Below are positions 24,861 to 33,812 of a stretch of 64,000 bases of DNA, piece after piece. Within the stretch, counting starts at the first letter, position 1, and each line of letters starts with the position of its first letter. The notes under the pieces were generated by a model. The model did no database searches. It worked only from the letters and a program-made list of their open reading frames with translations, and was not told where the DNA came from. The stretch is taken from the NCBI GenBank assembly GCA_963780175.1, contig CAWAAT010000006.1, positions 62,001 to 126,000 of the forward strand, given 5' to 3'. The position numbers were made by a program, and so were the translations under genes. The DNA comes from Brooklawnia sp963780175. Lineage in GTDB: Bacteria; Actinomycetota; Actinomycetes; Propionibacteriales; Propionibacteriaceae.

Positions 24861-27395
24861 TCAGCCCTGATTCGCGTCCGGGCCGGCCTCGATGAGCTCG
24901 GGCACGTCCGGCACACTCACTCGTGGCGCGCCGACGAAGGTGAACGCGTCGATCGACTTCTCGTTCGCGCCGGGCACCGCGTCCACGACAACAATCGAAC
25001 CCGCCGTCAATTCACCGAACAAGATCTGCTCGGCGATCCGGTCCTCGATGTCGCGCTGGATCGCGCGGCGCAGCGGACGGGCCCCGAGCACGGGGTCGAA
25101 CCCGCGCTTGGCGATCAGCATGCGCGCCGCCGGGGTGAGTTCGATACCCATGTCGCGATCGGCGAGCCTGATCTCGATCTGGGCGATCATCAGGTCGACG
25201 ATGCGCTCGATGTCTTCGTGGCTCAACTGGTGGAAGACGATGGTCTCGTCCACCCGGTTGAGGAACTCGGGGCGGAAGTGCTGCTTCAGCTCCTCGCTCA
25301 CCTTGGCCTTCATCGACTCGTAGCTGGTCTCGGAGTCACCGGCCCGCGAGAAGCCGAGGGAGACACCCCTCGAGATGTCGCGGCTACCAAGGTTGGTGGT
25401 CATCACGATGACGGTGTTCTTGAAGTCGACCACGCGGCCCTGGGCGTCGGTCAGGCGACCTTCGTCGAGGATCTGCAGCAGCGAGTTGAAGATGTCGGGG
25501 TGGGCTTTCTCGATCTCGTCGAAAAGGATGACGCTGAACGGCTTGCGGCGCACCTTCTCGGTGAGCTGGCCACCTTCCTCGTATCCGACGTAGCCAGGAG
25601 GCGAACCGAACATCCGGGACGCCGTGTGCTTCTCGGAGTACTCGCTCATGTCGAGGGTGATCAGGGCATTCTCGTCACCGAACAGGAACTCGGCCAGCGC
25701 CTTGGTCAGCTCGGTCTTGCCGACGCCCGAGGGGCCGGCGAAGATGAACGAACCGGAGGGCCGCTTCGGGTCCTTCAGGCCGGCGCGGGTGCGCCGGATC
25801 GAACGCGACAGCGCCCGGACGGCGTCCTTCTGGCCCACGTAACGCTTGGCGATCTCATCCTCCATGCGAAGCAGCCGGCTGGACTCCTCCTCGGTGAGCC
25901 GAGCAACCGGAACACCAGTCGAACTGGCGAGCACCTCGGCGATCTGCTCCTCGCCCACGACGGCCGGCGAGTCGGTGTCACCGTCCTTCCAGGCCTTCTC
26001 ACGTTCGGCGCGGGCGGCCAGCAGCCGCTTCTCCGTGTCACGCAGACCGGCAGCGCTTTCGAAGTCCTGGGCGTCGATCGCGGATTCCTTCTTGATGCGC
26101 ACCGCGGCGATCTTCTCGTCGAACTCGCGCAGGTCGGGCGGTGCGGTCATCCGTTGGATGCGCATCCGCGCGCCGGCCTCGTCGATCAGGTCGATGGCCT
26201 TGTCGGGCAGGAAGCGGTCCTGGACGTAGCGGTCGGCCATGTTGGCGGCGGCCGTCAACGCCTCATCGGTGATGGTGACGCGGTGGTGCGCCTCGTAGCG
26301 ATCGCGCAGTCCCTTGAGGATGTCGATCGTCATGGCGATCGTCGGCTCGGCCACCTGGATCGGCTGGAACCGGCGCTCCAGCGCGGCATCCTTCTCGATG
26401 TGCTTGCGGTACTCGTCAAGGGTGGTGGCACCGATGGTCTGCAGTTCACCGCGGGCCAGCATCGGCTTGAGAATGGACGCCGCGTCGATCGCACCCTCGG
26501 CCGCACCCGCACCCACCAGGGTGTGGATCTCGTCGATGAAGAGCATGATGTCGCCGCGGGTCTTGATCTCCTTGAGCACCTTCTTGAGGCGCTCCTCAAA
26601 GTCGCCGCGGTAACGGCTGCCGGCCACCAGCGCGCCCAGGTCGAGGGTGTAGATCTGCTTGTCACGCAGGGTTTCGGGGACTTCGCCGCGGACGATGCGC
26701 TGCGCCAGACCCTCGACGATCGCGGTCTTGCCGACGCCGGGTTCACCGATCAGCACGGGGTTGTTCTTGGTGCGCCGGCTGAGCACGGTCATCACGCGCT
26801 CGATCTCGGTGTGCCGGCCGATCACCGGGTCGAGCCGGTTCTCGCGGGCAGCCTGGGTGAGGTTGCGTCCGAACTGGTCCAGGACGGTCGCGCTGCCGCG
26901 CGGCGACTCGCCCGCCTCGGGAGCGCCCGAGGTGATGGGCTGGCCCTCCGTTGCGCCCTGGTAACCACTCAGCAACTGCAGGACGGTGTTGCGAACGCGG
27001 TTGAGGTCGGCGCCCAGCTTGATCAGGGTGTCCGCTGCCACACCCTCACCCTCGCGAATGAGGCCGAGCAGGATGTGCTCGGTGCCGATGTAGGAGTGGT
27101 TCATCTGCAGCGCCTCGCGCAGCGACAACTCGAGCACCTTCTTGGCGCGCGGGGTGAACGGGATGTGCCCGGTGGGCTGGGTCTGACCGTGCCCGATGAC
27201 CTCTTCGACCTGGGCGCGAACAGCCTCAAGAGAGATGCCCATCTGCTCGAGTGCCTTGGCGGCGACTCCCTCACCCTCATGGATGAGGCCGAGCAGGATG
27301 TGCTCCGTGCCGATGTAGTTGTGGTTGAGCAGCTTGGCCTCGTCCTGGGCCAGCACCACCACTCGGCGCGCGCGATCAGTGAAACGCTCGAACAT
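24861..27395 (-). CDS. clpC: ATP-dependent Clp protease ATP-binding subunit ClpC
   Basis: AAA+ unfoldase that feeds proteins into the ClpP1P2 protease, essential in most Actinomycetota. The 844-residue protein has two N-terminal Clp repeats starting MFERFTDRARR, AAA domain 1 with GEPGVGKT (residues ~210-217), a UVR/middle domain near 430-470, AAA domain 2 with GPSGVGKTEL (~555) and a conserved C-terminal ClpB-D2-small domain. The ATG at 27395 follows GAGGAG at six bases; the open frame 22 codons upstream is not used. Downstream of lsr2 as in mycobacteria. The 27396-27598 interval should contain its promoter, but I see no clear element. Confidence 0.97.
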   Translation of the reverse strand: MFERFTDRARRVVVLAQDEAKLLNHNYIGTEHILLGLIHEGEGVAAKALEQMGISLEAVRAQVEEVIGHGQTQPTGHIPFTPRAKKVLELSLREALQMNHSYIGTEHILLGLIREGEGVAADTLIKLGADLNRVRNTVLQLLSGYQGATEGQPITSGAPEAGESPRGSATVLDQFGRNLTQAARENRLDPVIGRHTEIERVMTVLSRRTKNNPVLIGEPGVGKTAIVEGLAQRIVRGEVPETLRDKQIYTLDLGALVAGSRYRGDFEERLKKVLKEIKTRGDIMLFIDEIHTLVGAGAAEGAIDAASILKPMLARGELQTIGATTLDEYRKHIEKDAALERRFQPIQVAEPTIAMTIDILKGLRDRYEAHHRVTITDEALTAAANMADRYVQDRFLPDKAIDLIDEAGARMRIQRMTAPPDLREFDEKIAAVRIKKESAIDAQDFESAAGLRDTEKRLLAARAEREKAWKDGDTDSPAVVGEEQIAEVLASSTGVPVARLTEEESSRLLRMEDEIAKRYVGQKDAVRALSRSIRRTRAGLKDPKRPSGSFIFAGPSGVGKTELTKALAEFLFGDENALITLDMSEYSEKHTASRMFGSPPGYVGYEEGGQLTEKVRRKPFSVILFDEIEKAHPDIFNSLLQILDEGRLTDAQGRVVDFKNTVIVMTTNLGSRDISRGVSLGFSRAGDSETSYESMKAKVSEELKQHFRPEFLNRVDETIVFHQLSHEDIERIVDLMIAQIEIRLADRDMGIELTPAARMLIAKRGFDPVLGARPLRRAIQRDIEDRIAEQILFGELTAGSIVVVDAVPGANEKSIDAFTFVGAPRVSVPDVPELIEAGPDANQG

Positions 27396-27598
27396 TCGAC
27401 TCCTCAAGTTGGCCCGGATGAGCCCCACGTAGTCGCCAGCCAGCTGACGGCTTGCAGCCAAGTCTAGGACGTGACCACAACGTGGACCCCGCTTGGGTGG
27501 CTCGGACGACTGGCCTTGCGCCCGCCGCCTTTCGCCCTCCGTCGTCTCAACGCCCGCCTCAGACCGGGCATGCCACCGTTCGCCGACGGCGGATGCGC

Positions 27599-27922
27599 TC
27601 AGCGCTGGGCAGCCTCGAAGGCCAACTTCACGTTTGAGGGGACCCGACCCCTGGCGCTGACCTCGAAGCCGTTGGCAGCCGCCCAGGCGCGCATCTCGGA
27701 CGCGCCGGCATTGCCTCTGGCTGAAGCCTTGGGACGCGCGCGGCGTCCGCCCGTTGCGCGGGCCGCGCCGACATACGGCGCCAGGGCATCGCGCAACGCG
27801 GCAGCATTGGACGCAGAAAGGTCTATCTCGTAGCTGGTTCCGTCGAGGGCGAACTCCACCTTCTCTTCGGCCGGCGATTGATCGATATCATCAATCAGAA
27901 ATACCTGAACCCGCTGAGCCAT
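27599..27922 (-). CDS. lsr2: Nucleoid-associated protein Lsr2
   Basis: Small histone-like protein that binds AT-rich DNA and silences foreign genes, the actinobacterial counterpart of H-NS. The 107-residue product has the N-terminal dimerisation domain beginning MAQRVQVFLIDDID and the C-terminal DNA-binding domain with the RGR minor-groove motif in EVSARGRVPSNV. ATG 27922 is preceded by GAGGAG; upstream codons in the same frame are not needed. It neighbours clpC, as in Mycobacterium. Given the AT content of the 51.2-kb border of the accessory region, that segment would be a natural Lsr2 target. Confidence 0.95.
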   Translation of the reverse strand: MAQRVQVFLIDDIDQSPAEEKVEFALDGTSYEIDLSASNAAALRDALAPYVGAARATGGRRARPKASARGNAGASEMRAWAAANGFEVSARGRVPSNVKLAFEAAQR

Positions 27923-27992
27923 TGGCTTCTCCTCGCATGATCTCGTCAATCACACGATCGACGGCACGAGTTTAGCGCAGGCCAGCGGATTA

Positions 27993-28547
27993 TCAGCCCT
28001 TGACTATTCGGACGTCCGGGAGTTTTCGAACTCCCGAGGTGTCCATGGTCGCAACGAGATCATCAACTCTGCCCTGCGGCAGTTCTGCGCGGCGTTCGAT
28101 ATCGAGCCACGGAACGAGAACGAATGCCCGCTCATGGGCCCGGGGGTGGGGCAGCACCAAGTCCTCGGTCTGGCTCACGCGCCGGCCCACCACGATGATG
28201 TCGATGTCAAGGGTGCGTGGTCCCCCGGGATTATGCGGATCACGCTGACGTCCAAGAGCATTCTCGATGGCCTGGGCACGCTCCAGCAGGGTGATGGGCT
28301 CCAAGGTGGAATCGGCGATCACCACCAGATTGAAGAAGTCCTCCTGGTTCGTGTTGCCGACCGGGGCGGTCAGGTACACCGGCGAGATGTCGACCAGGAT
28401 GAGGTCGGGGGTATCGCCGAGTCGATCGACCGCCTCCTGAAGGATCTCAACGGAATCCCCCTGATTCGAGCCGAGACTGAACACCACTTGGTTGAGCGGT
28501 TTGAGATTGCCCAAGGTGTCAACATCTATCGGGAATCCGTCAGACAT
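27993..28547 (-). CDS. folK: 2-amino-4-hydroxy-6-hydroxymethyldihydropteridine pyrophosphokinase
   Basis: HPPK transfers pyrophosphate from ATP to the pterin, making the DHPS substrate in folate synthesis. The 184-residue protein has FSLGSNQGD near residue 23, the RQRDPHNPGGPRTLDIDII motif that contains the catalytic metal and ATP residues, and HPRAHERAFVLVP. It has a ~20-residue N-terminal extension before the first strand; an internal start is possible. The coding region overlaps folB by eight bases. It is the last gene of the folE-folP-folB-folK run. Confidence 0.95.
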   Translation of the reverse strand: MSDGFPIDVDTLGNLKPLNQVVFSLGSNQGDSVEILQEAVDRLGDTPDLILVDISPVYLTAPVGNTNQEDFFNLVVIADSTLEPITLLERAQAIENALGRQRDPHNPGGPRTLDIDIIVVGRRVSQTEDLVLPHPRAHERAFVLVPWLDIERRAELPQGRVDDLVATMDTSGVRKLPDVRIVKG

Positions 28548-28911
28548 GCTTGCTCCTCACAATTGCCACGCCAACATCGTCAAATGACTCATCGAGGGGT
28601 GCCTGGGGTTTGTGGACGCACACCCGCACCTTGCGGATCCGGGGATCTTCCAGCACCTCGTCCGCGATCCTGGCAGCCAAGGTCTCGATCAGATTCACCG
28701 GCGGTCCACCAACAATGCCCACCACCGTCTTGGCCAACTGCGAGTAATCGACGGTCTGGTCGATCGCGTCGCGCAGTGGCATGTCAATGTGGACGTCGAG
28801 GTCGACGATGAAGTCCTGACCTTGTTCGCGCTCGAAATTGAACACCCCGTGGAAGCCCCTGATCCGTAGGCCGCGGAGGCTGATCGTTGTGTCCCGCTCA
28901 TCGCTTCCCAT
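28540..28911 (-). CDS. folB: Dihydroneopterin aldolase
   Basis: Cleaves dihydroneopterin to 6-hydroxymethyl-dihydropterin and glycolaldehyde. The 123-residue protein has the family opening LRGLRIRGFHGVFNFEREQGQ, VDYSQLA in the middle, and the conserved LIETLAARIA helix with the active-site Glu, ending in VHKPQAPL with the catalytic Lys. It overlaps folK by eight bases and lies 50 bases after folP. Confidence 0.95.
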   Translation of the reverse strand: MGSDERDTTISLRGLRIRGFHGVFNFEREQGQDFIVDLDVHIDMPLRDAIDQTVDYSQLAKTVVGIVGGPPVNLIETLAARIADEVLEDPRIRKVRVCVHKPQAPLDESFDDVGVAIVRSKHV

Positions 28912-28961
28912 TCCTCGAGATTACAGGCCGTGCCCGCACGCGACCGAGGAGCGAGCCCGAT

Positions 28962-29783
28962 TCACGGCTCCAGGGCGAACCGGACCTCGGCCAGCCGATC
29001 AACGACCGCCACCGCGTCACGTTGGACGCGCACCTCGTGGGTGCGCACCGCCCAGATGCCCTGCTGGGCGCAGACCACCGTGACGGCGGCGGTGGCCCCG
29101 TCACGTCCCAACGGCTCCCGACCGCCCAGCAACTGCCCCAGGAACCTCTTCCTGGACGCACCCACCAGCACTCGATGGCCCAGTGCCGTGAACGCCTCGA
29201 GGCTGGCCAGCAGCGTCCAATCGTGCTCTGCGGTCTTGGCGAAACCCAGGCCGGGGTCGATGATGATCCGCTCGGCCGCGATTCCGGCAGCCAGGCACGC
29301 CTCTACGCGCATCTGCAGTTCGTCGATCACCTCGCCGACCACGTCGGTGTAGTGGGCGCGGTCGTTCATCACCGAACCGTGTCCCCGCCAGTGCTGGCAC
29401 ACGTAGTCGACACAGGACTGGGCCACCACGGCATGCATCCCGGGGTCGGCGAGCCCTCCCGAGACATCATTGATGAGCTGGGCCCCCGCATCGATCGCCT
29501 GTCGGGCGACTTCGGCACGCATGGTGTCGACGCTGATCGGGACGCGTCCCGCCAGCGCCCGGACCACAGGCAGCACCCGGGACAACTCCTCCTCCAGGTC
29601 GGGACGCCGGGCCCCTGGGCGAGTCGACTCGCCCCCGATGTCCAGCAGGTCGGCCCCTTGGTCGACCAATTCGAGAGCGTGGGTAATGGCTTCGTGGGGG
29701 GCAGCCCAACGGCCGCCGTCCGAGAAGGAGTCCGGAGTGACGTTGACCACGCCCATCACCAGCGTGCGACTGGCCACGCTCAC
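28962..29783 (-). CDS. folP: Dihydropteroate synthase
   Basis: Joins p-aminobenzoate to the pterin pyrophosphate; target of sulfonamides. The 273-residue TIM-barrel has MGVVNVTPDSFSDGG near the N-terminus, DIGGESTRPG, a VSGG loop, DPGLGFAK, and the phosphate-binding GASRKRFLG. The start is GTG 29783, overlapping the folE stop as GTGA; the longer frame inside folE is not credible. A second GTG two codons later is possible. Coupling with folE is expected. Confidence 0.95.
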   Translation of the reverse strand: MSVASRTLVMGVVNVTPDSFSDGGRWAAPHEAITHALELVDQGADLLDIGGESTRPGARRPDLEEELSRVLPVVRALAGRVPISVDTMRAEVARQAIDAGAQLINDVSGGLADPGMHAVVAQSCVDYVCQHWRGHGSVMNDRAHYTDVVGEVIDELQMRVEACLAAGIAAERIIIDPGLGFAKTAEHDWTLLASLEAFTALGHRVLVGASRKRFLGQLLGGREPLGRDGATAAVTVVCAQQGIWAVRTHEVRVQRDAVAVVDRLAEVRFALEP

Positions 29784-30433
29784 CCGACGATGAGGCTCAT
29801 CGCCTCGGCCCGCGTGGCGGCATTGCGCATGTGCCCGCGGACCGCTGACGTCGTGGTGCGACTGCCCGGCTTGCGCACTCCTCGCAGCGTCATGCACTGG
29901 TGCTCGCAGTCGATGACCACCAGCACCCCCCTGACACCGAGGTGCTCGACCAGGGCGTCGGCGATCTGTGAGGTCAGGCGCTCCTGCACCTGAGGGCGCC
30001 GAGCGTAGAGGTCGACAAGTCGGGCGATCTTGCTGAGCCCCGGCACCCGGCCGCTGTCGGGCGGCAGGTAAGCGACGTGGGCGACGCCGTGGAACGGCAG
30101 CAGGTGATGTTCGCAGAAGCTCTGCAACGCGATGTCCCTGATCAGCACCATCTCATCGTGTGACACGTCGAACGTGGTCGCGAGCAGTGGCGCGGCGTCC
30201 TTGCCCAACCCGGCGAACAGTTCGGCGCAGGCCCTGGCAACGCGTCCGGGCGTGTCACGAAGACCGTCACGTTCGGGGTCCTCACCGATCCCGATCAGGA
30301 ACTCGCGGATCGCAGCCTCGATGCGCTCGGGGTCATAGCCGGGCGGCGGCGTGAGCGGTGGGCCGTCGATGAGGTCTGCTGGCTCCACCGACTCCTTGAC
30401 TGCACGGCGGGCACTCCTCTTGGACTCAACCAT
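29780..30433 (-). CDS. folE: GTP cyclohydrolase I (type IA)
   Basis: First step of tetrahydrofolate synthesis: GTP to 7,8-dihydroneopterin triphosphate. The 217-residue protein carries the zinc ligands in SFCEHHLLPF and in CEHQCMTLRG, the GVAHVAYLP strand, and the RLTSQIADAL helix with GTP contacts. The ATG at 30433 has a GAGAGGG site at nine bases; a start 12 codons upstream is less likely. The first ~35 residues are a poorly conserved basic extension. It heads the fol cluster, 108 bases after the preceding gene. Confidence 0.95.
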   Translation of the reverse strand: MVESKRSARRAVKESVEPADLIDGPPLTPPPGYDPERIEAAIREFLIGIGEDPERDGLRDTPGRVARACAELFAGLGKDAAPLLATTFDVSHDEMVLIRDIALQSFCEHHLLPFHGVAHVAYLPPDSGRVPGLSKIARLVDLYARRPQVQERLTSQIADALVEHLGVRGVLVVIDCEHQCMTLRGVRKPGSRTTTSAVRGHMRNAATRAEAMSLIVG

Positions 30434-30541
30434 GTGGGTATCCCTCTCGACGACGCGGGCGCAGCCCATTCTATCCAGCCGGACGAACGTCGGGACGCGT
30501 TCGGGTGGCCTCCTCGGGCCCGTCCCGCCCGGGGTCGCTGG

Positions 30542-31207
30542 TCATTGCGGAGCGACCAGGCAGTAGACCCTGCCCGGCGGGGGGCCGGGCAGGACGAACA
30601 CGTTCTCGGGGTCGGGACAGGCGGCCACGTCCCCGGTGCCCGGGACGTCACTCAGCACCCTGAAGTGCGCTGCAGGGTCCGTGCAGGCCACCGGGGCCCA
30701 TTCGAGGACCCCCGCCGGCGCATAGCACGCACCCACCTCGAAGACCGGCGCAAGACACACCGTGCGCACAGCCTCGCCCAGGGTGCCGCGCTGGAAGTAC
30801 TGGACCAGATCGGCGCCGGGGCAGATCGCCGGACCCTCGGCGAGTGAGGCCACGATCATCAGGAATCCCCCGGTCAGGGAGCAGTCCACCACCCGGTGCC
30901 GAATCGGGACGGCGCCATCGACCGGGTCGGGGGTGACATCGGCGACCACCACGAACTGCAGGCACTGACCGACCTGGAGTTCGTCGATGTCGGAGCCCGC
31001 CGCGACCGGCGCAGGTGGGCCGATTGTCGAGGGGCTCGACCCGGCAGGGGCAACGCCGGGTGAGAGCACTCCGCTGCCCAGCAGCGCCCAGCCTGCTGCG
31101 ATCGCGACCACCAACACAACGACCAGCAGAATGCGAGCGACCCGACTCGCGGGCCGCCCCGACTCGGGCCGCTCAGGCGTAGACGTGCGGGGCCAGAGTC
31201 GCCACAT
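30542..31207 (-). CDS. Anchored extracytoplasmic protein between hpt and folE
   Basis: A 221-residue protein of unknown function with an Arg/Pro-rich cytoplasmic N-terminus, one transmembrane helix at about residues 24-46, a Ser/Pro linker, and an external domain with eight or so cysteines (for example in QVGQCLQF, VVDCSL, AICPGAD, VCLAPVF, GACYAPAG, PVACTDP, AACPDPE, VYCLVAP). The pattern resembles the septum-formation-type domains of secreted actinobacterial proteins, but that is a weak impression. The only credible start (ATG 31207) lies inside hpt, overlapping it by 35 bases. In many relatives ftsH occupies the slot between hpt and folE. Confidence 0.65.
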   Translation of the reverse strand: MWRLWPRTSTPERPESGRPASRVARILLVVVLVVAIAAGWALLGSGVLSPGVAPAGSSPSTIGPPAPVAAGSDIDELQVGQCLQFVVVADVTPDPVDGAVPIRHRVVDCSLTGGFLMIVASLAEGPAICPGADLVQYFQRGTLGEAVRTVCLAPVFEVGACYAPAGVLEWAPVACTDPAAHFRVLSDVPGTGDVAACPDPENVFVLPGPPPGRVYCLVAPQ

Positions 31208-31724
31208 CGGTCAGGTTCCGATAGCGTCCGGCGTAGTCAAGCCCGTAACCAACGACGAACTCGTTGGGGATGTCAAAGCCCACGTAGCGAAGGTCGACCT
31301 CAGTGGTCATGGCGTCGGGCTTGCGGAACATCGTCATGACCTCGAGGCTGGCCGGGCCCCGGGATCGCAGGTTCTGGATCAGGTAGCTGAGCGTGAGCCC
31401 ACTGTCGACGATGTCCTCGACGATGAGCACGTCGCGCTTGCTGATGTCGGCGGTCAGATCCTTGAGGATGCGCACCACCCCTGAACTCTTCGTCCCCGAG
31501 CCGTAGGACGAGATGGCCATCCAGTCGACGCTGCAGTGCGACTTCATCGCCCGGGTCAGGTCGGACATCACCATCATGGCGCCGTTCAGCACACCCACCA
31601 TGAGGAGTTCTCGTCCCACGTAGTCGGCATCGATCTGCCGGGCGATCTCGACAACTCGCTCTTGGACTTGCTCTGCGGTCAACAGGACGTGGGCCAGGTC
31701 TTGGGAGATGTCTGAGGCATGCAC
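31173..31724 (-). CDS. hpt: Hypoxanthine phosphoribosyltransferase
   Basis: Purine salvage enzyme that makes IMP (and GMP) from the base and PRPP. The 183-residue protein has LMVGVLNGAMMVMSDL (pyrophosphate loop), the flexible SSYGSGTKSSG loop, the PRPP motif VLIVEDIVDSGLTL and the purine-contact segment FDIPNEFVVGYGLDYAGRYRN. It starts at ATG 31724, nine bases after tilS, as in the common tilS-hpt pair. Confidence 0.96.
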   Translation of the reverse strand: MHASDISQDLAHVLLTAEQVQERVVEIARQIDADYVGRELLMVGVLNGAMMVMSDLTRAMKSHCSVDWMAISSYGSGTKSSGVVRILKDLTADISKRDVLIVEDIVDSGLTLSYLIQNLRSRGPASLEVMTMFRKPDAMTTEVDLRYVGFDIPNEFVVGYGLDYAGRYRNLTDVATLAPHVYA

Positions 31725-31733
31725 GTGGCAACT

Positions 31734-32747
31734 CTAACCGTCCGGCGCGGCTCCCGCAGCCCGCCCCTTGTCCACCAGCCACAGCGTCGCGTCCCTGCGG
31801 ACGACCCGGCTGTCGCCCGGCACGTCGATGCCCGCTTGGCCGCGCCAGGCCTCGACGAGGCTCCACACCGCCTGGACGTGTGCGTGCGAGGGTTCGGCCA
31901 CGCCTCCTGCGATCAGCCAGCCGCGCAGTACCCGCGAGGCCAGCGCCTCCGGCAACTCCTGCAGCAGTGCCACCGCCAGCCCCTCCCCCGGCGGCGGTTG
32001 GCGGACGGCGGCCTGGGCGTCCAGTTCGTCGGCGTCGATCCTGGCCAGGGACGCCGTGCGGGCCAGCGCCTCGGTGACACCCGGCCCCAATTCGGCCTCG
32101 AGGGTGGGCAGCACGCTGGTGCGCACGCGCACCCTGGTGAACCGCTTGTTGTAGTTGTGGGGGTCGTACCAGATCGGCAGAAGCCACTGCTGGCACGCCT
32201 GTGCGGTGTGCTCGCGACGCAGCCCCAGCAGCGGGCGCCCGAAATCCACCCCGGTGGCCGGGTCGGTGAATCGTGGCGGCATGCCAGCCATGGACCGCGT
32301 CCCCGACCCTCGCGCCAGCCCGAGCAGCACCGTCTCGGCCTGGTCGTCGAGGGTGTGACCGAGCAGCACCAGTGTGCCGGGCGAACAATCGGCGGCCAAC
32401 CCGAGGTATCGGGCGTCGCGCGCCGCGGCCTCCAGCCCGGCTGTCGAGTCCGGGTCCACGTCGACCCCACGGACCTCGCAGGGCAACCCCAGGGACGCCA
32501 GACGGGCGGCAACCGTCTCGGCGACCACGCCCGAGCCGTGCTGGAGCCCATGGTCGATCACCCGGGCGCTCACGCGTCCGGCCAACTCGGGGACGCGTCG
32601 AGACAGGTGGGCAACCGCCGCGGCGAGCGCCATGGAGTCGGCGCCACCCGAACAGGCGACCAACACCGGCTGGCCGGGGACGGTCAGCCAGCCGCTGACC
32701 GCCTGGACGACGCGCAGCGCGTCCGGGCCGAGTTCACGTCTGGCCAT
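31734..32747 (-). CDS. tilS: tRNA(Ile)-lysidine synthase
   Basis: Modifies C34 of the CAU-anticodon isoleucine tRNA to lysidine so that it reads AUA. The 337-residue protein has the N-type ATP pyrophosphatase P-loop SGGADSMALA (residues ~34-43), the LLGHTLDDQAETVLLGLARGSG signature, and the short C-terminal region of the compact actinobacterial form. ATG 32747 overlaps the end of the upstream metalloprotease gene by 14 bases; the longer frame is antisense-like noise. Normal length for the class lacking the full C-terminal domains. Confidence 0.95.
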   Translation of the reverse strand: MARRELGPDALRVVQAVSGWLTVPGQPVLVACSGGADSMALAAAVAHLSRRVPELAGRVSARVIDHGLQHGSGVVAETVAARLASLGLPCEVRGVDVDPDSTAGLEAAARDARYLGLAADCSPGTLVLLGHTLDDQAETVLLGLARGSGTRSMAGMPPRFTDPATGVDFGRPLLGLRREHTAQACQQWLLPIWYDPHNYNKRFTRVRVRTSVLPTLEAELGPGVTEALARTASLARIDADELDAQAAVRQPPPGEGLAVALLQELPEALASRVLRGWLIAGGVAEPSHAHVQAVWSLVEAWRGQAGIDVPGDSRVVRRDATLWLVDKGRAAGAAPDG

Positions 32748-33762
32748 GGCGTCCCACGCGTTCGCACCACTGCTCGGGGTGGAGCAGTTCGTCGAGACTG
32801 GGCAGCGCCTCCGGGGCGCTGAACCCCCGGTTGAGCAGGTCGACTCCCCCCTCGCGCACGACGTTGCGACAGAAGCGGGCACCGTCGGCGTACTGGGCGA
32901 GCTTCGCGTCCATCCCCATCAGCTTGTTCAGCAGGCCGACGATTCCGCCGCGCGCGCGTCGGGCGTCGAATCGCGCACGGATGGTGGCGACGCTCGGGAT
33001 GACTGCCCTGCCGGCCCGGTCCATCATCAGGTCGGCGTGGCCCTCGAGCAGCGACATCACCGCGGTGACCTGGTTCACGGCTGCGACCGTCTGGGGGGAT
33101 GACAGTGCGTTGACCATCACCAGACTGGCCGGACGGCCCTGCTGACGGTCGGCCCTGAACTGGTCGAGACGGCTCCCGATGTCGTGCCAGACGGGTTCGT
33201 CGGCAGACTCGATGATGCCCCGTGCGCAGGAGATCAGGTGGTCGCGCAGCCACGGGGCATTGGCGAACTGGACGGCATGGGTCTGCTCGTGCAGCACCAC
33301 CCACATCCGGAAGTCGGCCGGCCTGACCCCCAACTGGCGCTCGACCCCCATGATGGTGGGGGCCACCAGGTAGAGGGTCGGTTCGGTGCCGAACGGGTCG
33401 AACTGGCCGAGAACCCGTGAGCTGACCAACGCCAGGACGGCGCCGAGCGACGCGCCTCGTGCGCGGCCGGCCGCCGCGGCGAGCGGCCCCCCGGGCTCGG
33501 CGCCCACCTCGGAGAGCACTTGGCGGGCGGTCGCGACGTTGGCCCGCAGGATGGTTCGTCGGTCGACCACGAGTTCGTTCGCCTGCCCCGACTCCGGCAG
33601 GCCTGATGCCTCGGTGATGATGCCGGCCGCCCGGGGCGCCAGGTCTCGAAGCTGGCGGACGATCTGCGCACGCTCCGCAGCACTCACGCTCGGCCCGGCC
33701 GTGACCAACTCCAGGCCGACCCGCTCGGCGTCGTCCCAGTTGATGGCCGGTAGCTCACTCAT
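32734..33762 (-). CDS. Zinc-dependent metalloprotease-like protein (DUF2342/zincin type)
   Basis: A 342-residue soluble protein with the zincin motif HEQTH in WVVLHEQTHAVQF (near residue 155) and a helical C-terminal half containing LLEGHADLMMD, where Glu and His could be the third metal ligand region. This family is conserved next to dacB and tilS across Actinomycetota and was once labelled coenzyme F420 biosynthesis-associated. No substrate is established. Start ATG 33762; 50 bases from the dacB stop, with which it is likely cotranscribed. Confidence 0.85.
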   Translation of the reverse strand: MSELPAINWDDAERVGLELVTAGPSVSAAERAQIVRQLRDLAPRAAGIITEASGLPESGQANELVVDRRTILRANVATARQVLSEVGAEPGGPLAAAAGRARGASLGAVLALVSSRVLGQFDPFGTEPTLYLVAPTIMGVERQLGVRPADFRMWVVLHEQTHAVQFANAPWLRDHLISCARGIIESADEPVWHDIGSRLDQFRADRQQGRPASLVMVNALSSPQTVAAVNQVTAVMSLLEGHADLMMDRAGRAVIPSVATIRARFDARRARGGIVGLLNKLMGMDAKLAQYADGARFCRNVVREGGVDLLNRGFSAPEALPSLDELLHPEQWCERVGRHGQT

Positions 33763-33812
33763 GGGCCCAGACTACGGGCCCCGTCCAGCCGCAGCCGCGG
33801 GTGAACGGGCGG

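Noticed and set aside
21904..24870. 988-codon plus-strand open frame antisense to the dmsA genes
   Set aside because: The translation is low-complexity Val/Arg/Gly/His text typical of an antisense shadow; both dmsA genes on the other strand are unambiguous.
25218..27467. 749-codon plus-strand open frame opposite clpC
   Set aside because: Shadow of clpC; no start signal or recognisable domain.
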